Notes: a model not told the origin generated them from the letters alone. A DNA stretch of 64,000 nucleotides from Hypericibacter adhaerens (GCF_008728835.1 NZ_CP042582.1:2693001-2757000); one strand, 5' to 3'; positions 9,180 through 18,497 are shown, numbered from the stretch's first letter. Program-made: numbers and translations.

Positions 9180-10685
9180 TCAGCGCCCAACCGGCAGAGA
9201 AACCGAGAGAATCAGGCCTCCCTTGGGGGCATTATAAGCCTTAACGTCGCCGCCCATCGCCTCGACATTGCGGCGAACGATCCACAGGCCCAAACCGGAA
9301 TGCCAGCGATGGTCGTCGGCGCCCGCGCCTTCGGTCGGACGCTGCGAATATTGACGCTCGAAGATGCGCTCCAGGTCGCCTTCGGGCACGCCCGGCCCCT
9401 GATCGGAGACCTTGAGCGTCACGCGCGCGCCGTTGCGCTTGAGCGCCAGATCGATTCGCCCGCCTTCGGGCGAAAAGCCCACCGCATTATCGAGAATATT
9501 TTCGACAATTGTCTCGATCAGCTCCTCGCCGCCGAGCGCCACGAGGCCGGGCTCGATATCGGCATAGAGCGCGATACGCCGGCCCTCGATCAGCGGCCGG
9601 TAGCCCGCCGCGATACGCCCCACCAGCGCCGACAGATGGACCCGCTCGCGCGGCGGATCGACCAGCTCGGCCATGGTCTCGTCCATGCGCCGCGAGGCGG
9701 CCACCAGCGAGTCGAGCCGGTCCACCGACGATTCGAGGATCTGCAGCGCGCGGTTGGCGCGGTCGTCGCCGGTCGTGGCCAGCCGGCGCAGGGGCTCGAT
9801 CGCCTGGCGCATGATGGCGATCGGGGTCTTGAAGGCATGGGCGTTGTCCTGCGCGGCCTGGCGCAGATGGCGCGCGGAGGCCCTGAGGCGGCCGATCATG
9901 CGATCGAACTCGCGCGCCACGCCGCCCAGCTCGGCCACCTCGTTGCGTTCGGCGAAGGTGGCGCCGTCCTTGCCGTCGACGCGGATCTCCTGCGCCAGGT
10001 CGCGGAACCGAACCACGCTGCGGCGGATGCTGAGGAACACGCCGAAGGTCAGCGCCGCCAGGAGCAGATAGATGGCGCCGGCGATCTGGACCTCCGGCCG
10101 CGCCCAGTAGGGACGGCCGAGCTGCGTACCGATGATGCTGTCGAGCGGATGCGACATGACGATCGCCCAGCAGCCGGTGGGCGAGAGCACCGGCGTGATC
10201 GAGGTCAGCAGCTCCTCGCTGCCGTCCGGGGCGTGATAGCGGTCGGCCAGCGCCACGCGGTCGTTGCAGGTGGCGGCGACCTTCTGGAGGATCCCCTGCT
10301 TGAGCAGGGTCTGGCGCTCGTCGTCGAGCTGGTCGGTATCGACCGCCGGAGCGGCCGCCACGAAGTAGAAATTCGAGGCGCCGGCCTCGCCGCTCTTGCG
10401 GAACAGCACCTTCAGCCGCGTCTCGGGACCGCCGAAGCGGTTCAGCTCGTCGGCGATCTTGGGCAGCGCCTCGACATCCTGCTCCAGGAGGAGCGGCGAG
10501 AGCGCGGTCGCCACCAGGCGCCCCTGCTCCCGCACCCCTTCGAGCAGGAGGAGCTGACGCTCGGTATAGACATCCCGCAGGGTGATGTAGAGCACCAGGG
10601 GGACGGCAATGAAGGCACCCGCGAGGAGGACCAGGCGACGGACCAGCGAATGAGCCCGCAGCCTGGGCACAAGCGAGGCCGCCAC
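9180..10685 (-). CDS. Sensor histidine kinase, ChvG-like
   Basis: A 501-residue inner-membrane kinase. TM1 is at ~18-36, the periplasmic sensor at ~37-190, TM2 at ~195-218 and a HAMP-like linker follows. The dimerisation/phospho-acceptor helix carries H283 (DNAHAFKTPIA). The ATPase part shows an N-box (ENILDNAVGFSPEGG), DQGPGVP, an F-box and GLGLWIV. The GTG start at 10685 has AAGGA upstream and lies 10 bp after the response-regulator stop, which fits translational coupling; the longer open frame overlaps the regulator gene and is rejected. Pairing with a ChvI-type regulator suggests a role like rhizobial ChvG/ExoS in acid and envelope-stress sensing, which is an inference. Confidence 0.9.
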   Translation of the reverse strand: MAASLVPRLRAHSLVRRLVLLAGAFIAVPLVLYITLRDVYTERQLLLLEGVREQGRLVATALSPLLLEQDVEALPKIADELNRFGGPETRLKVLFRKSGEAGASNFYFVAAAPAVDTDQLDDERQTLLKQGILQKVAATCNDRVALADRYHAPDGSEELLTSITPVLSPTGCWAIVMSHPLDSIIGTQLGRPYWARPEVQIAGAIYLLLAALTFGVFLSIRRSVVRFRDLAQEIRVDGKDGATFAERNEVAELGGVAREFDRMIGRLRASARHLRQAAQDNAHAFKTPIAIMRQAIEPLRRLATTGDDRANRALQILESSVDRLDSLVAASRRMDETMAELVDPPRERVHLSALVGRIAAGYRPLIEGRRIALYADIEPGLVALGGEELIETIVENILDNAVGFSPEGGRIDLALKRNGARVTLKVSDQGPGVPEGDLERIFERQYSQRPTEGAGADDHRWHSGLGLWIVRRNVEAMGGDVKAYNAPKGGLILSVSLPVGR

Positions 10686-10695
10686 TGTGGTGTCC

Positions 10696-11440
<745 letters not shown>

Positions 11441-11448
<8 letters not shown>

Positions 11449-12040
11449 CGTGCTTCTCCAACAAAGCTTCGAAACAGGCCCGGCGCGCCAAGTCGGTATC
11501 GGCGATGCCGGAGAAACTCACCGTGAGGGCCTCGAAATGCTGGTCGCTGAGGTCCGGGTAGAAGAAGACCTGCAGGCGGCAGCTGCCCTCGGTAAATGTC
11601 CATATCCGCGCCGGCGGGCGCTCCTCGGCGATGAACGGATCGCCGATCAATCCGATCGTCTGGGCCTCGTTCAGCCCCACCAGGCGCTGGGGATCGTCCC
11701 GGTCGATGACGGGCGCGGCATTGGCCGTGCCGGCGCTTTCCGGAGCGAGACCCTGGCTGCCTTCGGGGGCGACCGACGCCGCCCCCTCGGGCGCGCCCGG
11801 CTGGCCGGTCGTGTCGGCGGCGGCCTCATTCTCTGCCTCGGAACCGGGTTTCTGTTGTGGAATGGGAAAGGCGGGCGCCGGCATCGGCACGGGCGCCGGC
11901 GGAGAGGGCTCGGCTTCGGCGACGGGCGGAGGGTGGATCAGGCTGGTCTGGCGTGCCGGCGGGTCGCTGTATTCCCGCGCGCAGGCGCCCAGCAGCAGCA
12001 GCGCGCCCGAACATGCAGCCAGGAAAATTCGCTGAAACAT
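11441..12040 (-). CDS. Proline-rich lipoprotein upstream of the two-component system
   Basis: A 199-residue protein with a lipoprotein signal peptide: a hydrophobic stretch (ACSGALLLLGAC) and lipobox LGAC with C20 as lipidation site. Residues ~30-125 are Pro/Ala/Glu-rich and probably span the periplasm. The C-terminal ~75 residues form a compact domain (LVGLNEAQTIGLIGDP, ARIWTFTEGSCRLQVFFYPD) resembling small outer-membrane SmpA/BamE-like or ligand-sensing domains of alphaproteobacteria. The ATG at 12040 follows GAGGAGGG. Since it overlaps the response-regulator gene, it could be an accessory sensor or a target of the system; that is inference. Confidence 0.8.
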
Positions 12041-12160
12041 GGCCCTCCTCTGTCCGCGAAGCCGACGGGTCCGCGCCCGTCGCACGCATGACAGCCTATC
12101 ATTTTGACGGCAAGCCCGTGGGCCTCGGGAATGCCAATTTAATCCAATATTGCCAGGCCT

Positions 12161-13003
12161 TTAGCTCTTTTTCTTCGGCTTCAAGGCCTGCCAATCTTCA
12201 TCTGTGAGTGCGTTCAGAAAGTTAAACTGTCCCGCGCCCATCAGCCATTCGCCGCCATCGATGGTCACGACCTCGCCGTTAATATAACCTGATCCGTCAC
12301 TGACAAGAAAGCTCGCAAGGTCTGCGAGTTCCCTGTGATTTCCTACCCGACCCAACGGATTCTTGGTGCCAAAGGTTTCCGCCATATCGGCGCGGGGCAC
12401 CAGGCGCTCCCAGGCGCCGGGGGTCGGGAACGGGCCGGGCGCGATCGCGTTGAGCCGGATCCCCCGGCCGCCCCATTCCACCGCCAGGCTCCGGGTCATC
12501 GCCAGGACCCCCGCTTTCGCCATGGCCGACGGCACGACATAGGCCGACCCGGTCCAGGCATAGGTGGTGATGATGCTGAGCACCGTCGCCTTGTGCCCCT
12601 GCGCCAGCCAGCGCCGGCCGCATCCCAGCGTGGCATAGGCGCTGCCATGCAGCACGATGTTCAGGACCGCATCGACGGCGCGCGGCGAGAGCTCCTCGCT
12701 GCGGGCGATGAAGTTGCCGGCGGCATTGTTGACCAGCACGTCGGGCGCCCGCACCGCCCAGATCGCGTCCAGCATCTGCTCGATCGCGGCCGCATCGCGG
12801 ATGTCGCAGCCATGGGTCTCGACCTTGCCGCCCGTCTCCGCCTCGAGCTTGGCCTTGGCCTCGGCCAGGACCTCGGTGCGCCGGCCGCAGATCACCAGCT
12901 CGGCCCCCAGCTCCAGATAGCGCTGCCCCATGGAATAACCGAGGCCGGTGCCGCCGCCGGTGATGAGGATGCGCTTACCCTTGAGAAGATCGGTCTGAAA
13001 CAT
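12161..13003 (-). CDS. Short-chain dehydrogenase, 2,4-dienoyl-CoA reductase-like
   Basis: A 280-residue SDR with the NADP-binding TGGGTGLG motif (~17-24), CDIRD, NNAAGNF and IDGG near the C-terminus. In place of the usual Y-x3-K dyad, the active-site segment reads AYVVPSAMAKAGV, with the lysine kept but not the tyrosine at the standard position. This is as in eukaryotic-type 2,4-dienoyl-CoA reductases (NNAAGNF is also typical of that group), which remove double bases from unsaturated acyl-CoAs at the expense of NADPH by reducing the diene. It is the last gene of the enoyl-CoA hydratase, acyl-CoA dehydrogenase and SDR operon, with a 31-bp gap to its upstream neighbour, which supports a beta-oxidation role. 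Confidence 0.88.
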   Translation of the reverse strand: MFQTDLLKGKRILITGGGTGLGYSMGQRYLELGAELVICGRRTEVLAEAKAKLEAETGGKVETHGCDIRDAAAIEQMLDAIWAVRAPDVLVNNAAGNFIARSEELSPRAVDAVLNIVLHGSAYATLGCGRRWLAQGHKATVLSIITTYAWTGSAYVVPSAMAKAGVLAMTRSLAVEWGGRGIRLNAIAPGPFPTPGAWERLVPRADMAETFGTKNPLGRVGNHRELADLASFLVSDGSGYINGEVVTIDGGEWLMGAGQFNFLNALTDEDWQALKPKKKS

Positions 13004-13034
13004 GGAAGACGGTGTCCCTGGTTGAGGGCGAAGC

Positions 13035-14201
13035 TCAGGTCTCGTGCGGGCGCAGCAGCTCGCGCGAGATGATATGCCGCTGGATCTCGGAGGTCCCGTC
13101 CCAGATCCGCTCGATCCGGGTGTCGCGCCAGAGCATCTCGAGCGGCAGCTCGTCCATGAGACCCATGCCGCCCAGGATCTGGATCGCGTGGTCGGTCACG
13201 CGCTGCGCCATTTCCGAGGCGAAGACCTTGGCCATGGCGGCGTCGCCGTTGGTCATGCTGCCGTTCATGTATTTCCAGGCGACATGGAGCGTCAGCAGGT
13301 CGGCGGCGGCGAGCTCGGTCGCCATGTCGGCGAGCTTGAAGGAGACGCCCTGGAACTTGCCGATGGTCTGGCCGAACTGCTTGCGCGTGGCCGCCCACTG
13401 GGTCGCGATCTGGAGCGCGCGCTCGGCCTTGCCGCAGCAATTGGCGGCCACCAGCAGGCGCGTGTTGGCGAGCCAGGAGCCGGCGAGGTCGAAGCCCTTT
13501 CCTTCCTCGCCCATGATCTGGCGCTTGTTCACGCGCACGTCGCTGAAGCTGAGCTGATAGTTGTGATAGGTGCGATGGCTGACGGGCCGGGGCCCCCGCG
13601 TGATCTCGAAGCCGGGCGTGCCGACATCGACCAGGAAGCAGGTGATGCGCTTGCGCAGGCCTCTCGGCGTCTCGTCCTGGCCCGTCACGACGAAGAGGAT
13701 GATGTAGTCGGGCTTCCGCACCGCGCTGATGAAATGCTTGCTGCCATTGATGATCCAGTCGTCGCCGTCGCGCACTGCGCGGGTCTGGATGCCCATCGCG
13801 TCGGAGCCGGCATTGGGCTCGGTCAGGCCGAAGCCTTCCTTGCGCTCGCCCCTGACGGTCGGCAGCAGATAGCGCTCGCGCTGTTCGCCCTCGCAGGCAT
13901 TGAGGATCTCGGAGGGGCGCCCGATCCAGCCGCAGAGGCCCCAGGTCGATTTGCCGATCTCGCGATCCATCATGGCGACCGACAGGAAATCGAGCCCGCC
14001 GCCGCCGACCTCGGCCGGCATGTTGGCGGCATAGAGTCCGTATTCCTTCGAGCGCTTCTTGATCTGCTCGCCCAGCTCGAGCGGCACCTCGCCGAGGCGC
14101 TCGGTCTCGCGCTCGTGCGGATAGATCTCCTTCTCCATGAAGGTCCGGACCGTCTCGACCAGCATCCGCTGCTCGTCGGTGGGCGTGAAATCGAGCGCCA
14201 T
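13035..14201 (-). CDS. Acyl-CoA dehydrogenase with Asp at the catalytic-base position
   Basis: A 388-residue FAD enzyme that would form the alpha,beta double bond in acyl-CoA. The family signatures are present: GFGLTEPNAGSDA (FAD/substrate loop), the helical C-terminal domain with RKQFGQTIGKFQGVSFKLADM, and ILGGMGLMDELP. The segment holding the catalytic glutamate in medium-chain enzymes (YEGT-like) reads RIWDGTSEIQ here, so D368 replaces Glu. Its length is normal. It lies 17 bp downstream of the enoyl-CoA hydratase gene in the same operon. Residues 220-350 lack a clear substitute base, so activity or specificity may differ from the second acyl-CoA dehydrogenase at 17-18 kb, which keeps Glu. 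Confidence 0.92.
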   Translation of the reverse strand: MALDFTPTDEQRMLVETVRTFMEKEIYPHERETERLGEVPLELGEQIKKRSKEYGLYAANMPAEVGGGGLDFLSVAMMDREIGKSTWGLCGWIGRPSEILNACEGEQRERYLLPTVRGERKEGFGLTEPNAGSDAMGIQTRAVRDGDDWIINGSKHFISAVRKPDYIILFVVTGQDETPRGLRKRITCFLVDVGTPGFEITRGPRPVSHRTYHNYQLSFSDVRVNKRQIMGEEGKGFDLAGSWLANTRLLVAANCCGKAERALQIATQWAATRKQFGQTIGKFQGVSFKLADMATELAAADLLTLHVAWKYMNGSMTNGDAAMAKVFASEMAQRVTDHAIQILGGMGLMDELPLEMLWRDTRIERIWDGTSEIQRHIISRELLRPHET

Positions 14202-14218
14202 CCCCAGAATCCCCCGAT

Positions 14219-14992
14219 TCAGCGCCCCACGAACTTCGGTTCGCGGCGCTCGACGGCCGCGGCCAGCCCTTCCTTGTGATCCTCGGTCGCGGCGCAGATC
14301 TTGCCGGCGGCCATCTCCTCCACCAACTGCTGCTCGAGCGTCCGCGTCTCGGCGCTGTCCATCAGCCGCTTGGTCTGGCGCTGCGCGACGGTCGGCCCGT
14401 TGGCGAGCTTGCGGGCGAAATCGTAGGTCGCCGGCTCGAGCGTGCCGGCACCGTGCATCTCGGTGATCATGCCGCGCTCGAGGGCTTCGGGCGCCAGCCA
14501 GGCCTCGCCGGTGAAGGCGAAGCGCTTCGCGGCCTCGATCCCGATCAGCCGTGGCAGCAGCCAGGTTCCGCCCAGGTCCGGCGAATAGCCGACCTTGGTA
14601 TAGGAACAGATGAACTTGGCGCTGTCGGCGGCGAAACGGAAATCGCAGGCGAGCGCCAGATCGAGCCCGCCGCCCACAGCCGCGCCGTTCAGCAGCGCGA
14701 TGGTCGGTGCCGGGAAAGCGGCCATTTCGCGGATCAGCGCGTGCGATTGCGGCACCCAGTCATAGCCGCTGCCGCCGCCGCTCGCCTCCTGCTCCGACCA
14801 CTCCATCACGTCGGCGCCGGCGCAGAAGGCCCGGCCGCGTCCGGTCAGGACCAGGCAGCGCACATTGTCGTCGACGGCCTCCTTGAGGGCGGCGCGCAAG
14901 GCCTTCAGCAGCCCCAGGCTCAGCGCGTTGCGCGCATCCGGCCGGTTGAGCGCCAGGGTGCGCACCGCGCCGTCATTCACGATCTCGAGCAA
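14219..14992 (-). CDS. Enoyl-CoA hydratase/isomerase family protein
   Basis: A 257-residue crotonase-fold protein. The oxyanion-hole segments AFCAGADV and GAAVGGGLDLALACD are present. In the region of the second catalytic glutamate the sequence is YSPDLGGTWLLPRLIG, with an Asp where hydratases often carry Glu, which is more like isomerase or hydrolase branches. It would hydrate or isomerise enoyl-CoA made by the downstream acyl-CoA dehydrogenase. It is the first gene of the three-gene minus-strand operon and is divergent from the TetR gene. The leader contains an operator-like palindrome. Confidence 0.9.
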   Translation of the reverse strand: MLEIVNDGAVRTLALNRPDARNALSLGLLKALRAALKEAVDDNVRCLVLTGRGRAFCAGADVMEWSEQEASGGGSGYDWVPQSHALIREMAAFPAPTIALLNGAAVGGGLDLALACDFRFAADSAKFICSYTKVGYSPDLGGTWLLPRLIGIEAAKRFAFTGEAWLAPEALERGMITEMHGAGTLEPATYDFARKLANGPTVAQRQTKRLMDSAETRTLEQQLVEEMAAGKICAATEDHKEGLAAAVERREPKFVGR

Positions 14993-15108
14993 GGGGAGGT
15001 CCTTTCCGCCGGCTGCTTCCTCAAGGAGCGGCGCAGCCTAACCGCCGCTTCCGGGGGCAGCAAGACAGCCGAGCTTCCTAGGCCGTTGTTTCTCCGCAAG
15101 AAACTCAT

Positions 15109-15126
15109 TGATTGCTTACTCATTCA
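15109..15126. promoter_or_regulatory. TetR/FadR-type operator palindrome between the acyl-CoA operon and its regulator
   Basis: The 18-bp dyad has the form TGAnTGnnTAnnCAnTCA, with perfect symmetry at all ten stated positions. From memory, the Bacillus FadR (YsiA) box for fatty-acid degradation genes is TGAATGAnTAnTCATTCA; 14 of its 16 defined bases match here. It lies 116 bp upstream of the enoyl-CoA hydratase start and 64 bp upstream of the TetR start, well placed to control both. Binding by the TetR protein is inferred. Confidence 0.6.
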
Positions 15127-15154
15127 GCGAACTTTATAAATACCATGTATTTCA

Positions 15155-15183
15155 TTGCGTTACAAAATTTAATTGAATATTAT
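15155..15183 (+). promoter_or_regulatory. Probable sigma70 promoter of the TetR gene
   Basis: TTGCGT (15155-15160), a 17-base A/T-rich spacer and TATTAT (15178-15183). Initiation 6-8 bases downstream would fall at or just before the ATG at 15191, so the transcript may be leaderless, which fits the absence of any ribosome-binding site there. The region stands out as A/T-rich against its surroundings. Confidence 0.45.
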
Positions 15184-15190
15184 ACTTCTC

Positions 15191-15838
15191 ATGGGGCGCG
15201 CCGAAATCAAGGAAATCCGCCGCACGCAGCTGATCGAGGCGACGATCGACATGATCGCGCGCCACGGCTTTGCCGCCCTCACGCTGGCCGACATCGCCAA
15301 GACCGCGCATCTCTCCAGCGGCATCGTGAACTTCTATTTCCGCAGCAAGGAAGAGCTGCTGATCGCCACCTTCCGCCATCTGGCGGCCGGCTATGAGCGC
15401 TCCATCGAGCAGGCCCTCGCGCGGGCGGGCGACGATCCGGCCGAGCAGCTGGCCGCCGTCATCGAGGCCGATTCCGACCCCCGCGTCGCCGGCCGCAAGC
15501 ATGTGACGGTCTGGTACGCCTTCTGGGGCGAAGCCCGCTGGCGGCCGGAATATCTCGAGGTCTGCGCCGAGATCTCGGACCGCTTCTACCGGCAGACCCG
15601 GGCGCTCTGCGCCGCGATCGCCGAGCGCGGCGGCTATCGCGATCTCGATCTCGACGCGATCGCCCGCGGCTTCAACGCCATGAGCGACGGGCTCTGGCTC
15701 GAGCTGCTCACCAGCCCCAAGAGCTTCACCCGCGAAGACAGCAAGCGCATCTCGTACGCCTTCTTCGCGAGCGTCTTCCCGAAGGAATTTGCCGCCCGCG
15801 CCCGCCCGCCCCAACCGGCGCGCGCCGCGAACGCCTGA
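15191..15838 (+). CDS. TetR-family regulator, BetI-like
   Basis: A 215-residue repressor. The N-terminal helix-turn-helix domain (LIEATIDMIARHGFAALTL, then DIAKTAHLSSGIVNFYFRSKEELL, residues ~12-58) is of the TetR type. The C-terminal ligand domain has BetI-like features (VWYAFWGEARWRPEY, DGLWLELL). BetI proteins respond to choline or related compounds, whereas the operator resembles acyl-CoA-responsive FadR sites, so the ligand is open. The ATG at 15191 is chosen; a TTG six codons upstream lies within the promoter. It is divergent from the beta-oxidation operon and on the same strand, just upstream, as the Rieske oxygenase gene, which it may also control. Confidence 0.92.
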   Translation: MGRAEIKEIRRTQLIEATIDMIARHGFAALTLADIAKTAHLSSGIVNFYFRSKEELLIATFRHLAAGYERSIEQALARAGDDPAEQLAAVIEADSDPRVAGRKHVTVWYAFWGEARWRPEYLEVCAEISDRFYRQTRALCAAIAERGGYRDLDLDAIARGFNAMSDGLWLELLTSPKSFTREDSKRISYAFFASVFPKEFAARARPPQPARAANA

Positions 15839-15895
15839 AGACGCCGGCGGCCGCAGGCCGCCATTTCGACGATGTCTGCCGCAGAGAGAGCCCTC

Positions 15896-17146
15896 ATGAC
15901 CGAGCTTGTCGTCACCCAGGATCGGCCCACCCTCGCCCGCGCCGCCCGTCTCTCGAAGCCGTCCACGCCGCCGGAAACCTTGCCCGCCTGGACCTACAAC
16001 AATGCGGAGTTCTTCGCGCTCGAGCGCGATCACCTGCTGCTGAACCAGTGGCAACTGGTCTGCCATCAGAGCGAGATCCGCGACGCCGGCAGCTACGCCA
16101 CCTTCGATTTCCTGGGCGAGCGCGCGCTGGTGGTCCGGGGCGAGGATGGCGCGATCCGGGCCTTCCACAATGTCTGCCGGCATCGCGCCGCGGCGGTCGC
16201 GCGCGGCGATTTCGGTCGCTGCGAGGGCGGCGCGCTGCGCTGCTTCTATCACGGCTGGACCTACGGTCTCGATGGCAGGCTCAAGGCCGTACCGGGCGAG
16301 AAGCAGTTTCCGGGCCTCGACAAGGAAACGCATGGCCTCACGCCCCTGCCCTTCGAGATCTGGCAGGGCTTCGTGTTCGTGAAGTTCCGCGAGGGCGGCC
16401 CCAGCATCGCCGAGCGGCTCGCCCCCTATGCGGCCGAGCTTGCCCAATACCGGATCGCGGAGATGGAGCCGCGCGACAAGCCCTACTTCCTCGAGGTGCC
16501 GGTCGACTGGAAGAACATGATGGACAACTTCCTCGAGGGCTATCATGTCCCGGTCGGCCATCCCGGGCTCTATCGCCTGTTCGGCAACAGCTACGATCTC
16601 GATGTGCGCCCCGGCGACGTCTCGCGCGCCGTGGCGCAGCTCCGCGACCGTCCCTCCCCCAACTGGAGCGAGCGGCATTATCAGAGCCTCCTGCCGGACC
16701 TCGATTACCTGACGCCGGAGCGCCAGCGCGCCTGGACCTTCTATGCCATGCTCCCGAATCTGGGCTTCGACATCTACCCGGACCAGATCGACTATTTCCA
16801 TGCCGTGCCGCTGGGACCGGGCCGCTGCGCGCTGCGCGCACGGTCCTACAAGGTCGCGGGGCTGCCGGCCGATCTCGAGCGGCGGCTCAAGGCCTGCCGT
16901 TACCTGAGCTGGCGCGTCAACTGGCCGGTATTCTACGAGGACAATGCCCTGATCGAATCCGTCCAGCGCGGCCTCGGAAGCAGCAGCTACGAGGTGGGCG
17001 TGCTCTCCGAGAAGGAGATCTGCGTGCGCCAGCTCCATGACCAGATCCGGCGCCACTTTCCCGTCGCCAAGCTGCGCCGCGCGCCCGCGCCGGGCACGAT
17101 TGCGGCGACCAACAATGCTATGCTGGCGGCATCGCCGGCTTCCTAG
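15896..17146 (+). CDS. Rieske non-heme iron oxygenase, large subunit (quaternary-amine oxygenase-like)
   Basis: A 416-residue oxygenase. The Rieske [2Fe-2S] ligands are C94-x-H96 and C116-x2-H119. The mononuclear iron motif is N211-F-L-E214-G-Y-H217-x4-H222, with Glu at the bridging position where naphthalene-type dioxygenases have Asp. The same Glu is known from carnitine monooxygenase CntA and is shared by relatives acting on betaines. Such enzymes hydroxylate a methyl or C-N-adjacent carbon and release formaldehyde or an aldehyde. A separate reductase is needed and is not encoded nearby. The ATG at 15896 follows GAGAGAG; an in-frame ATG at 15872 would add 8 residues. The neighbours (acyl-CoA dehydrogenase, amine-type flavoproteins, transporters) support an N-methylated substrate, but its identity is unknown. 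Confidence 0.88.
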   Translation: MTELVVTQDRPTLARAARLSKPSTPPETLPAWTYNNAEFFALERDHLLLNQWQLVCHQSEIRDAGSYATFDFLGERALVVRGEDGAIRAFHNVCRHRAAAVARGDFGRCEGGALRCFYHGWTYGLDGRLKAVPGEKQFPGLDKETHGLTPLPFEIWQGFVFVKFREGGPSIAERLAPYAAELAQYRIAEMEPRDKPYFLEVPVDWKNMMDNFLEGYHVPVGHPGLYRLFGNSYDLDVRPGDVSRAVAQLRDRPSPNWSERHYQSLLPDLDYLTPERQRAWTFYAMLPNLGFDIYPDQIDYFHAVPLGPGRCALRARSYKVAGLPADLERRLKACRYLSWRVNWPVFYEDNALIESVQRGLGSSSYEVGVLSEKEICVRQLHDQIRRHFPVAKLRRAPAPGTIAATNNAMLAASPAS

Positions 17147-17168
17147 CTTTTCCGATCTGGAGATCTTC

Positions 17169-18344
17169 ATGTCCTACCCGCTGCCGTCGGGCGCCCGCGC
17201 CTGGCAGGAAAGAACGCGCCGTTTCGTCACCGAGGAGCTCATCCCGTACGAGGTCGAGGCGGAGATGAACCATGGCGAGCTGCCGCCCGAGATCCGCAAG
17301 CGCCACCGGGACAAGGCGCGGGAGATCGGGCTGTATGCGCTGGCGATCCCGAAATCGCTGGGCGGCCAGGAACTGACCATGCTCGAGCAGACCGTGATCC
17401 AGGAGGAGATCGGCAAGGTCACCAACGCGCTCGGCTGGTGCTACAGCTCGACGCCGCCTTGGATGGTCGCCGCCTGCTCGCCCTTCCAGATGGAACGATG
17501 GGTGAAGCCGAATATCCGCGGCGAACGGCACGAGTGCTACGCCATCACCGAGGCCGATGCCGGCTCGGATGTCGACGGCATCAAGGCGACGGCGCGGCGC
17601 GAGGGCGACCAGTACGTCCTCAATGGCGAAAAATGGCATGTCACCTCCGCCAACCATGCCGACCATTTCATCTTCCAGGCGAAGCTGGTGGGCGGCCCGC
17701 ACGAAGGGGCGCACTGCCTCTTCTTCATCGACATGGACGCGCCGGGCATCGAGCTCGTGCGCACGCCGGCCTACAGCCACAACTACGCCGCCCATCATCC
17801 GATCTATCGCTTCAAGGATGTGCGGGTGCCGGTCAGCCATCGCATCGGCGAGGAAGGCGACGGCATGGGCTTCACCTATGACTGGTTCCGCTATGAGCGC
17901 ATCGGCATCGCCGCGCGCTGCTGCGGGGCGGCGGCGCGGCTGATCGACGAAGCCACGGCCTTCGCCAAGGAACGCCAGGCCTTCGGCCAGGCGATCGCCG
18001 GCTACCAGGCGGTCCAGTTCATGCTGGCCGACAGCGTGACCGAGCTCTGGGCCGCGCGCCTCATCACCTACCGCACCGCGGAGGAGATCGATGCCGGGGC
18101 CGATGTGAAGGTCAGCCATGCCCAGTGCGCGGTGGCGAAGCTCTACGCCTCGGAGATGGCCAACCGGGTCGCCGACCGGGCGGTCCAGATCTTCGGCGGC
18201 CGCGGTTATATGCGCGAGAACGTGGCGGAACGCTTCTTCCGCGAGCTGCGCGTGGACCGGATATGGGAAGGCACCTCCGAGATCCAGCGCCTCATCATCG
18301 CCAACGGCCTCTATAAGCGCGGCCAATCGGCTTTGATCGAGTAA
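17169..18344 (+). CDS. Acyl-CoA dehydrogenase (second copy in island)
   Basis: A 391-residue FAD-dependent acyl-CoA dehydrogenase. It shows CYAITEADAGSDVDG, EKWHVTSANHADHFIFQ, ERQAFGQAIAGYQAVQFMLADS, IFGGRGYMRENVAERFFRE and the catalytic base segment RIWEGTSEIQ with Glu in place. The ATG at 17169 has GGAG six bases upstream and sits 22 bp after the Rieske oxygenase stop; the longer open frame would overlap that gene. It is only moderately like the dehydrogenase at 13-14 kb, so the two probably act on different acyl-CoAs. Its linkage to the Rieske oxygenase suggests a substrate with both an N-methyl group and a CoA-activated acid, perhaps as in betaine or carnitine-type pathways. Confidence 0.92.
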   Translation: MSYPLPSGARAWQERTRRFVTEELIPYEVEAEMNHGELPPEIRKRHRDKAREIGLYALAIPKSLGGQELTMLEQTVIQEEIGKVTNALGWCYSSTPPWMVAACSPFQMERWVKPNIRGERHECYAITEADAGSDVDGIKATARREGDQYVLNGEKWHVTSANHADHFIFQAKLVGGPHEGAHCLFFIDMDAPGIELVRTPAYSHNYAAHHPIYRFKDVRVPVSHRIGEEGDGMGFTYDWFRYERIGIAARCCGAAARLIDEATAFAKERQAFGQAIAGYQAVQFMLADSVTELWAARLITYRTAEEIDAGADVKVSHAQCAVAKLYASEMANRVADRAVQIFGGRGYMRENVAERFFRELRVDRIWEGTSEIQRLIIANGLYKRGQSALIE

Positions 18345-18497
18345 CCGCGTCTTCCTGCCCCCCGTTGCCAAACCCCACCCCGCCGGGCGAGCATGACGGC
18401 GGGGAACCAGGGTGCGGAGTCCGAACGCTGATTCTCGCTCAAAGCTTCAAAGCAGAGCGCAGCGATCACATCAGGTTGGGGTTTGGGGAATCGCGGG

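Noticed and set aside
15173-15190. TTG start six codons upstream of the TetR ATG
   Set aside because: It lies inside the probable promoter and has no ribosome-binding site; TetR proteins of this type start close to the helix-turn-helix.
15152-17170. 672-residue minus-strand open frame opposite the TetR and Rieske genes
   Set aside because: The plus strand carries intact helix-turn-helix and Rieske motifs; this frame is a high-GC shadow.
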